From: JAHEJB01 sp041748175
Lineage (GTDB): Bacteria; Bacteroidota; Rhodothermia; Rhodothermales; Rubricoccaceae
DNA: 6,747 nucleotides
Direction: 5' to 3'
NCBI GenBank assembly: GCA_041748175.1
Contig: JBGTDU010000119.1
Span: 1-6,747 of the forward strand
The notes beneath the pieces were generated by a model. It saw only the letters and a program-made list of their open reading frames with translations. It was not told the origin of the DNA and searched no databases. Positions within the stretch are counted from its first letter, which is position 1. The number at the start of each line of letters is the position of its first letter. Below are positions 1 through 5,456 of the stretch, one piece after another. The position numbers were made by a program, and so were the translations under genes.

Positions 1-652
1 GCTCGGTGCCCACCCAAAGGGCGCCGTCGGGTGTAGCAAGGAGCACCTGGATGCGGGCGTCGAGTGCGCCGCCGCGCGAGACGACGCGGCTGCAACCGGC
101 GGTGTCGCAGCGGACGAGACCGACGTCGGCCGTCCCCACCCAGAGAGCACCGTCGATGGTTTGGGCGAGAGCATGGGCATCGGCCCGGGGGTAGACCCCC
201 AGCGGGAACGGCTCGGGGCGGCCGCCGCGGACGCGGACCACGCCCTGCCGGGTGGCCACCCATAGAATAGAAGCCGACCCGGTTCGGGTTCCCGGGTCCC
301 GCCCTTCGAGGAGGTCGCGAACGGTCTCACTGGGGACGAACGCGGTAGTATTGTCCTGGTCGAAGATGCGGAATTCTACACCGTTGAACCGGGTGAGCCC
401 CTCTTCGGAGCCAAACCAGAGGTAGCCGTCGCGGGTGCGCGTCAGCGCCGTGACGGTGTTCTGCGGAAGCCCTTCGGGCACCTGCCATACGTCGAGCTGG
501 AGGTGGGTAAGTGGCTCCCGGGGGTCGGGGGCGTTGGGCGCCTGGGCAAGGGCCAGCGTCGCGGGGGCGAGGGCGAAGCAACACATCGCCACGATCCGGG
601 GTGCGAACCGAGAAATCGGAGAAACGAGGGCCCTGCGTTCGCGGTGTCTCAT
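1..652 (-). CDS. Reg_prop (two-component regulator propeller) sensor, N-terminal part; runs off left edge
   Basis: An open frame of 217 codons runs from ATG at 652 to the left edge; its stop lies outside the window. Residues 1-38 are a Sec signal peptide: a basic n-region, a hydrophobic run from about residue 20, and A-x-A sites at ALAQA. Residues 54-98 match the usual start of Reg_prop sensors (VPEGLPQNTV, then DGYLWFGSEEGLTRF). Further blades follow with the hallmark LW-V-G/A-T at W131, W171 and W213, so at least four blades are visible. In known proteins this periplasmic beta-propeller precedes a transmembrane helix and a histidine kinase, a diguanylate cyclase or an AraC-type hybrid output; which one applies here cannot be seen. 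Blade 2 carries a short extra loop (about residues 119-127). I checked the frame codon by codon through this GC-rich stretch and it is intact. The gene is divergent from the protease gene. An internal ATG (residue 23) is a possible alternative start. Confidence 0.92.
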   Translation of the reverse strand, partial: MRHRERRALVSPISRFAPRIVAMCCFALAPATLALAQAPNAPDPREPLTHLQLDVWQVPEGLPQNTVTALTRTRDGYLWFGSEEGLTRFNGVEFRIFDQDNTTAFVPSETVRDLLEGRDPGTRTGSASILWVATRQGVVRVRGGRPEPFPLGVYPRADAHALAQTIDGALWVGTADVGLVRCDTAGCSRVVSRGGALDARIQVLLATPDGALWVGTE

Positions 653-664
653 CGGCGTGTCTCA
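645..664. repeat. Direct repeat TGTCTCA (13-bp period) over the sensor start codon
   Basis: TGTCTCA occurs at 645-651 and again at 658-664. Read on the minus strand this is TGAGACA, six bases, TGAGACA, and the second copy contains the ATG of the Reg_prop sensor. The position suits an operator that could block transcription or translation of the sensor, but that role is inferred. The same heptamer recurs elsewhere in the window (2133, 2142, 2456, 5291). Confidence 0.5.
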
Positions 665-798
665 GCAGGCGGGGAGCTTAGGTATCCAGCGCCCTCTGCA
701 CAACCCGTTCCACGCTTTTTCGGACCTCATTATGCAGCGCCCGTCTCTCCGGCGCGGTGTTTGACGCCGACTGCGTTATTCAACTCCTTCCCTCGATC
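653..798. other. Divergent intergenic region between sensor and protease genes
   Basis: This 146-base spacer must hold the promoters of both the leftward sensor gene and the rightward protease gene. I looked for the Bacteroidota consensus (TTTG near -33, TAnnTTTG near -7). There are only weak, badly spaced candidates, such as TTTGAC at 760-765 and TACCTAAG on the minus strand upstream of the sensor, so no promoter is called. No Shine-Dalgarno sequence precedes the ATG at 799, as is usual in this phylum. Confidence 0.5.
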
Positions 799-2112
799 AT
801 GGCTCGCCTCTTTTTTCCCGCGCTCGCGCTTTCGGTCCTGCTCGTCTCCGCCGCCCTCACGGGGTGCTCCGACGACCTCACCGGTCCCCAGGCCTTCGAT
901 GATGGCGCCGCTGCGCCGGCGACGGCGGCGGAGTTCTCGGACGTGGCCGCCGCGGCCCACCGGCCCCGCGTCATCGTGCTGTTCGAGCCCACGATCCTCG
1001 ACCCGCAGGCCTTTCTGCGCCGCTATTCCTTCCTGCGCCGCTATGCCTTTCTGCGCCGGTACGATGGGCCCACTACCTCGACAACGTACGGAGTCTCAGC
1101 AGAGGTGAATCTCTCCATCTTCAGCGCCGAGTATTGCGACGACGACCTTGACGACGACGACTGCGAACTCGACGACGCCATTCTCGTCCTCGAGGCCGAC
1201 GACGACGTCCGCGCTGTGGAGGACGAGGTCCCGCTTTCGATCCTGCCAAACCCGCTCTTTCAGCAGGGCCCGGGGACGCAACTGACGCCCTGGGGCATCA
1301 CCCGGATCGGCGCCGATGTGGTCGCGCTCCCGCCAGACGCCCTCGACGGCGTGGATTTCTACGTCTTCGATACCGCCCTCCTTCCCGATGACCTCGACCT
1401 CGTTGAGCAGGTCAACGATGCCGGCTATCCACCGGGAATCCACGGCTACCACGTGGCAGGGATCGCCGCGGCCGAAGACGACACGGACGGGGTGGTGGGT
1501 GTGGCGCCCGGCGTGAATGTGCGCAGTTTTGCCGTGCTCGATAAGCGCGGACAGGCGCTCCTGACACCTGTTATCCTCGCCATCGAGGAAGTGCGACGGC
1601 GGCGCCTGGCCGATCCGTCACGGCCTGTCGTGGTCAATATGAGCTTCGGCGCCGACATCCAGACGACGGCCTACAACGCACTTGACGCAGCCGTCGAGGC
1701 GGCGATCGACGTAGGGGTCGTCGTCGTGGTCTCGGCGGGGAACGACGGAATCGACGCGGCGACGGTGACGCCCGCGCACGTGGCTGGCGCACTCACTGTC
1801 GGCGCTTACGATCCGCTGGACCAGTTCGCCTCGTTCTCGAACTACGGTCCTGTCGTGGACCTCCTCGCGCCGGGGGTAGATATCCTCTCGCTCGGGCTCA
1901 AGCCGAACGGGACGTTAGGGCTGTCCTTCGGCACCGGGACCTCTGCGGCAGCGCCTCACGTGGCGGGCGCTGCGGCGGTCTACCTCGCGCTCAATCCCAC
2001 CGCGACTCCGGCAGAGGTGGAGGCCGCGCTCATCGCCGCTGGCCTACCAGATATCACAAACGTCCCGGGTGGCACGACGAACCGGACCGTCTGGCTGGGC
2101 GATGGATTCTGA
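799..2112 (+). CDS. S8 (subtilisin-like) serine protease, predicted lipoprotein, with I9-like propeptide
   Basis: This 437-residue protein is a probable secreted peptidase. Residues 1-22 are a lipoprotein signal with lipobox LTGC, so Cys23 would be lipidated and the enzyme membrane-anchored. I chose ATG 799 because it places the signal peptide at the N-terminus; the in-frame GTG at 757 would add a polar extension. Residues about 56-146 resemble an inhibitor I9 propeptide (VIVLF at 58-62, DVRAVEDE at 136-143), interrupted by a triple FLRRY repeat (72-88) and an Asp-rich segment between Cys113 and Cys122. The catalytic domain starts near residue 162 (TPWGITRIGAD). Asp191 (FDTA), His218 (HGYHVAG), oxyanion Asn315 (SAGND) and nucleophile Ser382 (GTSAAAPHVAG) are all present. 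The Asp and His motifs deviate from DTG and HGTH, but the catalytic residues are kept. The domain ends at the C-terminus with no T9SS tail. Substrate is unknown. Confidence 0.95.
   Translation: MARLFFPALALSVLLVSAALTGCSDDLTGPQAFDDGAAAPATAAEFSDVAAAAHRPRVIVLFEPTILDPQAFLRRYSFLRRYAFLRRYDGPTTSTTYGVSAEVNLSIFSAEYCDDDLDDDDCELDDAILVLEADDDVRAVEDEVPLSILPNPLFQQGPGTQLTPWGITRIGADVVALPPDALDGVDFYVFDTALLPDDLDLVEQVNDAGYPPGIHGYHVAGIAAAEDDTDGVVGVAPGVNVRSFAVLDKRGQALLTPVILAIEEVRRRRLADPSRPVVVNMSFGADIQTTAYNALDAAVEAAIDVGVVVVVSAGNDGIDAATVTPAHVAGALTVGAYDPLDQFASFSNYGPVVDLLAPGVDILSLGLKPNGTLGLSFGTGTSAAAPHVAGAAAVYLALNPTATPAEVEAALIAAGLPDITNVPGGTTNRTVWLGDGF
1009..1062 (+). repeat. 18-bp tandem repeat, three copies, encoding (A/S)FLRRY
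   Basis: Three adjacent 18-base units at 1009-1026, 1027-1044 and 1045-1062 encode AFLRRY, SFLRRY and AFLRRY inside the protease propeptide. Unit 1 differs from unit 2 and from unit 3 at only two bases each, so the array looks like recent in-frame duplication and could vary in copy number between strains. Confidence 0.95.
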
Positions 2113-2132
2113 TGACGCGGGGCGGAGTAAGT

Positions 2133-2148
2133 TGTCTCAACTGAGACA
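2133..2148. promoter_or_regulatory. Perfect palindrome TGTCTCA-AC-TGAGACA, operator-like
   Basis: Arms of seven bases flank a two-base centre, 20 bases downstream of the protease stop codon. The short centre and lack of a T-tract argue against a terminator and suit a dimeric regulator's binding site. The arms match the direct repeats over the sensor start at 645-664, and a further GAGACA lies at 2154-2159. No regulator is visible in the window, so function is inferred. Confidence 0.45.
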
Positions 2149-2179
2149 TGGGCGAGACAGCGGACGATACTGCGATTGA

Positions 2180-2446
2180 GGCGGTGGACGAGCGGCCATC
2201 CCGGTCCTGCTCGTCAGCAGCGAGACGGCTTCGGTGCCGGATACGTGCGAGGACGGCTTCCTGGAAAAGCCCTTCAACGCCGCCAGGCTCGGGGCGCAGA
2301 TGGATCGCCTGCTCGTCCCGCTATCCCTGGCCCTCGCCCCTCGGGAGAGGGGGATTTTGAGGACCGCCTCCAGACCCTCAGATGGCCGTGTGGATGAATC
2401 CGAGCAGGACGCATCTGCGCCGCCGCCGCTGGTTATGCCGTCTTGA
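2180..2446 (+). pseudogene. Remnant of a response-regulator receiver (REC) domain, C-terminal third only
   Basis: The frame is open from a TGA at 2177-2179 to the TGA at 2444-2446. The homologous part is about 2198-2320. It reads IPVLLVSSE (strand beta-4 with the small/hydroxyl switch position), then EDGFLEKPFN (beta-5 with the conserved Lys-Pro), then ARLGAQMDRLL (helix alpha-5). This is the standard end of a CheY-like domain. The acidic pocket and phospho-acceptor Asp that should precede it are absent, because the frame is closed by the TGA at 2177. No ATG precedes the homology; the first ATG is inside it, at 2234. After residue RLLVP the frame runs into the palindrome at 2331-2351. I read this as the decayed 3' end of a response-regulator or hybrid-kinase gene. 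A short novel ORF starting at 2234 is possible but less likely. Confidence 0.68.
2331..2351. repeat. Hairpin-forming palindrome CCCTCGCCC-CTC-GGGAGAGGG
   Basis: Two nine-base arms pair with one internal G/A mismatch around a three-base loop, followed after two G by ATTTTG. It lies immediately after the receiver remnant. The shape resembles dispersed intergenic palindromes (REP-like) seen in many GC-rich genomes. It could also have acted as a weak terminator for the lost gene, though the T-run is short and offset. Confidence 0.55.
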
Positions 2447-2468
2447 GCGCTTCGTTGTCTCACTCCTC

Positions 2469-2597
2469 CACGACCCCGCCGACTCGACGAGCCTCGACCA
2501 AAAGAGTGTCAGCAGTCTGTTCCAGGACACGACCGGCCGGCTGTGGGCGGGCACCGACGACGGCCTCAATTCCTGGCCCCAAATTCGAGAACGGTAA
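2469..2597 (+). pseudogene. Isolated Reg_prop blade, remnant of a second propeller sensor gene
   Basis: Positions 2469-2579 encode a single textbook Reg_prop unit: HDPADSTSLDQKSVSSLF followed by QDTTGRLWAGTDDGLNSW, after which the frame stops at 2595-2597. Full sensors carry many such blades, a signal peptide and a kinase or cyclase output; none of these are present. The in-frame sequence upstream to the ATG at 2382 is Arg-rich and shows no blade or signal peptide. The orientation is opposite to the intact Reg_prop gene at the left edge, so it is not a simple tail of that gene. Together with the receiver remnant just upstream it suggests a lost hybrid sensor, but the order (REC tail before propeller) means either two genes or a rearrangement. 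Confidence 0.82.
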
Positions 2598-2756
2598 CGG
2601 TCGCAATTTTTATTGCTGGGGGCTCGGCACTCGCCTTGGATATGTCAGGTCAGTTCCGTAGGTTTAATTGCGCGGTTGGCCTTTGGGGGCCCTATGGTTC
2701 CCAACGATTTAGGCGAAGTGCGACGTTAGTCCCTGTTCACCTAACCTCTTGGTTCT
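2598..2756 (+). other. Leader region upstream of the T9SS cargo gene
   Basis: This stretch is visibly richer in A and T than its flanks and must contain the promoter of the gene at 2757. A short hairpin GCAAT-TTTT-ATTGC lies at 2603-2616. Loose promoter-like elements are present (TTTG at 2682-2685, TATGGTTC at 2693-2700), but the seven-base gap is far from the usual spacing, so I make no promoter call. No ribosome binding site is visible. Confidence 0.4.
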
Positions 2757-4937
2757 ATGAAATCGTTCCTCTACAGCCCGGCACGCCACATTGTGGCGCC
2801 AACCTGGTGCTCTCTGGGAGCCCTGATATTTCTGATGCTGGTCCTCGTAGCCCCGTCAACGCAGGCGCAAGACTCTGGCCCCCAGGTTTTTTCCGCAACG
2901 CGCTTCGACACCTCGATTCCCTTGCGAGACATGCTGGCCGTCAGCGGAATCACGCGGGGATATCCGCAACTTTCGCGTGACAAGGCCCACGATTTTCTTG
3001 CATTGGGGAATGAAGAGGTCTCCCTCGACGACCCGGTCGTCGATAGAGGTGGCCCCGCCTTTGGTGGACCAACGGCCGTCGTTGACCTCAGCTTTGAAGC
3101 GATGACCGCCGACAAGAGTGCCGCAGTGGCCGGGCGATTTGCTCCGCCTGATACGAATGGAGACATTGGCCCGAACCACTACGTTCAGTGGGTCAACGTC
3201 GCTGCGGAAATCTATGACCGAACGGGCACGTCGGTCCTTGGCCCGTTTGCCGGCAACCAGTTCTGGGCCGGCTTCGGCGGCAGGTGCCAGAGCACGAACG
3301 ATGGCGACCCGATTGTCGTCTACGACGAACTCGCCGACAGGTGGATGGTATCGCAGTTCGTCGCCTCTCAACCGTACTTGATCTGCACTGCGGTTTCGGC
3401 GACGCCCGATCCTACGGGCGCATACCACCGGTACGAGTTTTCGTTTGGCAATCTGTTTCCGGACTACTTCAAAATGGGTGCTTGGACGGATGCCTACTAC
3501 ATGACTACGCGGTCATTCCTGAACCTGGCCAGTTACCAGGGGCAGCAAGCTGTCGCGTTTGAGCGCAGCGAGATGTTGCTGGGTAACGCCGCGCAGATGG
3601 TCGTCTTCTCCATTCCCGGTGGCACCGGCATCGACGGCTGGATTCCGGCCGATTTTGACGGCCCTGCACCCCCTGCGAATACGCCGGGCATCTTTGGCGG
3701 GCGGTATGCCGTCGGAGGCGTTCAGCAGATCCGTCTCTATGAACTAGACGTCGATTGGGTGACTCCCGCGAGTTCGACCCTGTCGTTGCTTGCCACATTG
3801 ACGGAGGCGCCATACTCCTTCTCTACCACGGACGTGACGCAGCCCGCACCGGGAGAGACGTTGGACCGCCTCGCCCATTTCACGATGTATCGGATGCAGT
3901 ACCGGAACTTCGGTACACACGAGACTTTGGTCTCAAACCATAGTGTGCAGGACGGTGGTCGCGCTGCGCCACGGTGGTTCGAACTACGTTCCAACGGCGG
4001 CGGCCCCTGGGGCATCCACCAGCAGGGTACGTATGCCCCGGCGGACAACCACCACAGGTGGATGGGTTCAATCGCTATGAATGGCCAGGGTGAAATTGCG
4101 CTGGGTTATTCGGCTTCGTCGTCCACCCTTATGCCTTCAGTCTGGTTTACCGGCCAGACGGCGGCCATGAGTGGAACAGGAATCATGGACGTGCCTGAAA
4201 CAGAAATCCATCCTGGTACCGGCGTGCAAACTTCGACGGGCACTCGATGGGGTGACTACAGCATGATGGGCGTCGATCCCGTGGGCGACGAACAGTTCTG
4301 GTATACCCAGGAGTATTACAGTAATACTGCCTCGTTCGACTGGAAGACGCGCGTTGGCGCAGTAACCATCAGCGAGGTCCCCGTTGAACTGGTGAGTTTT
4401 GGTGCCACCGTTAGCGGCTCGGATGTGAATCTCAACTGGTTCACCTCGTCCGAGACGAACAACTCCGGATTTGAAGTTCAGCTTCGCGGAACCGGCGACT
4501 ACGAGGCCATGGGCTTTGTAAGTGGCCACGGTACTACGACGGTGGAACAGTCCTACAGCTACACGATCTCGGACCTATCCTCTGGAACGTACACGGCTCG
4601 CCTCAAGCAAATCGACTTCGACGGCGCGTTCGAGTACAGCCCACAAGTGGAGATTGCCGTTGGCGTGCCGGGTACGCATGTTCTGACGCAAGCGTATCCG
4701 AACCCATTCAATCCACAGGCTTCGTTCTCGCTTTCTGTGGCGGCTGAGCAACATGTGGAGGTCGCGCTTTACAATGCAATCGGCCAGCAGGTCGCCACGT
4801 TGTTCAGCGGCCAGATGGAAGCCGGCCAGGCTCGCGCATTCACGATCAATGGGGCAAATCTACCAAGCGGCCCCTATTACTATCGTGCAGTCGGGCAGAC
4901 CTTCACTGAGTCTGGTCGCGTGACGCTGCTCAAGTAA
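2757..4937 (+). CDS. Secreted protein of unknown function with Fn3-like module and T9SS C-terminal sorting domain
   Basis: This 726-residue protein starts with a Sec signal peptide (hydrophobic core about 20-33, cleavage likely after TQA at 35-37). Residues about 110-540 form a large beta-rich region. I recognise its conserved signatures from a widespread family of uncharacterised extracellular proteins: APPDTNGDIGPNHYVQWVN at 129-147, NDGDPIVVYDELADRWMVSQ, PTGAYHRYEF, YRMQYRNFGTHETLVSNH, HRWMGSIAMN, and RWGDYSMMGVDP with FWYTQEYY. The D-x-N-G-D spacing at 132-136 could bind calcium. Residues about 541-635 (VPVELVSFGA, LNWFTSSETNNSGFEVQ) are an Fn3-like module common just before sorting tails. 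Residues 646-726 (YPNPFNPQASFSL through the final VTLLK) are a type A T9SS sorting domain, which should direct export across the outer membrane and cell-surface attachment or release. It is monocistronic with its own terminator. No enzymatic motif is evident. Confidence 0.94.
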   Translation: MKSFLYSPARHIVAPTWCSLGALIFLMLVLVAPSTQAQDSGPQVFSATRFDTSIPLRDMLAVSGITRGYPQLSRDKAHDFLALGNEEVSLDDPVVDRGGPAFGGPTAVVDLSFEAMTADKSAAVAGRFAPPDTNGDIGPNHYVQWVNVAAEIYDRTGTSVLGPFAGNQFWAGFGGRCQSTNDGDPIVVYDELADRWMVSQFVASQPYLICTAVSATPDPTGAYHRYEFSFGNLFPDYFKMGAWTDAYYMTTRSFLNLASYQGQQAVAFERSEMLLGNAAQMVVFSIPGGTGIDGWIPADFDGPAPPANTPGIFGGRYAVGGVQQIRLYELDVDWVTPASSTLSLLATLTEAPYSFSTTDVTQPAPGETLDRLAHFTMYRMQYRNFGTHETLVSNHSVQDGGRAAPRWFELRSNGGGPWGIHQQGTYAPADNHHRWMGSIAMNGQGEIALGYSASSSTLMPSVWFTGQTAAMSGTGIMDVPETEIHPGTGVQTSTGTRWGDYSMMGVDPVGDEQFWYTQEYYSNTASFDWKTRVGAVTISEVPVELVSFGATVSGSDVNLNWFTSSETNNSGFEVQLRGTGDYEAMGFVSGHGTTTVEQSYSYTISDLSSGTYTARLKQIDFDGAFEYSPQVEIAVGVPGTHVLTQAYPNPFNPQASFSLSVAAEQHVEVALYNAIGQQVATLFSGQMEAGQARAFTINGANLPSGPYYYRAVGQTFTESGRVTLLK

Positions 4938-4965
4938 CGCCTTCCAAATGAGAAAAGAGTGCCGG

Positions 4966-4993
4966 GGCGGCGGAGCAATCCGCCGCCTTTTTT
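4966..4993 (+). terminator. Rho-independent terminator of the T9SS cargo gene
   Basis: A perfect nine-base-pair stem (GGCGGCGGA at 4966-4974 with TCCGCCGCC at 4979-4987) closes on the stable GNRA tetraloop GCAA. It is followed at once by six T, and begins 28 bases after the TAA stop. This is the clearest regulatory element in the window. Confidence 0.93.
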
Positions 4994-5165
4994 ATCGCAT
5001 CCGCCTCTCGATCGCCTGCTTGTCTCCTGGATGGGCAGTGTCAGTGTCAGCGTCCACACCATCCTACGCGCAGCGGTCGGCTACCAACGGACGGCTTCCC
5101 CGGCGGCGCTCATTAGGAGCAGCACCTTTATCACCATCCAACCACGAGATAGCACCCTGCAACGC
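4994..5165 (+). other. Spacer without a recognisable gene
   Basis: Frames here are short or open only by chance, and I see no signal peptide, family motif or RNA gene. A small run of GTGTCA-like units (about 5038-5050) is the only repetition. The frame that becomes the receiver remnant downstream is open through here from 4959, but its translation shows no receiver features before about 5166. Confidence 0.4.
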
Positions 5166-5321
5166 TTCAACGTCTTTCTCATCCTCCTCCTGACGACCCT
5201 CGAACTCCGCGTCAGCGGCGAAAGCACCTCGTTACCGGAGACCGGTGCCTTCCTCCCAAAACCATTCAACACCGGATCGCCGCGAGCGTGTGTCTCAACA
5301 TTGCTCGACGCCACCCATTAA
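5166..5321 (+). pseudogene. Second remnant of a response-regulator receiver (REC) domain, C-terminal third
   Basis: The frame ending at TAA 5319-5321 encodes VFLILLLTTLE (beta-4 with the conserved Thr), then SLPETGAFLPKPFN (beta-5 with Lys-Pro), then PRACVSTLLDA (helix alpha-5). This follows the order and spacing of a CheY-like domain end. The phospho-acceptor Asp and acidic residues are missing upstream. The Pro at the alpha-5 start and the extra hydrophobic residues before beta-4 look like decay. It lies downstream of the T9SS gene terminator, and no start codon belonging to a functional gene is evident. A short expressed protein beginning at ATG 4959 or 5031 cannot be excluded. It differs in residues from the remnant at 2198-2320, so it derives from another or anciently diverged gene. 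Confidence 0.66.
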
Positions 5322-5329
5322 CCGCCGAA

Positions 5330-5371
5330 TGTGACGATGTGCGTGTCGTTCCGAAGGGCGATTACGTCACA
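5330..5371. repeat. Separated inverted repeat TGTGACG...CGTCACA upstream of the TPR gene
   Basis: Seven-base arms at 5330-5336 and 5365-5371 are exact reverse complements separated by 28 bases, about 85 bases before the TPR gene start. They could be paired regulator half-sites in the promoter area. The spacing is too wide for a classical CRP box despite the TGTGA/TCACA look. Chance occurrence is possible. Confidence 0.3.
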
Positions 5372-5456
5372 ATTTCTTCCGACTCTACCAACCACTTCCA
5401 GTTTTCGGACTTCACCCTAGCCCTTGGGCTGCTTCCTCAACCAAACCCCTGAAACC

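Noticed and set aside
270..303. A possible frameshift in the Reg_prop sensor at a GC-rich near-palindromic stretch
   Set aside because: Careful codon-by-codon reading shows the frame is continuous; the stretch simply encodes an extra loop in blade 2.
757..798. An upstream GTG start for the protease
   Set aside because: It would place about 14 polar residues before a textbook lipoprotein signal peptide; ATG 799 fits better.
503..1108. A 201-codon plus-strand frame bridging the sensor start and the protease start
   Set aside because: It overlaps two well-supported genes in other frames and its product is low-complexity Arg/Ser/Pro with no recognisable domain.
2856..3428. A 190-codon minus-strand open frame inside the T9SS cargo gene
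   Set aside because: It is an antisense shadow; the plus strand carries conserved family motifs through the same bases.
4966..5321. A small gene starting at ATG 4959 overlapping the terminator
   Set aside because: A start within the terminator region of the preceding gene is improbable and its first 65 or so residues show no domain; only the REC-like tail is recognisable.
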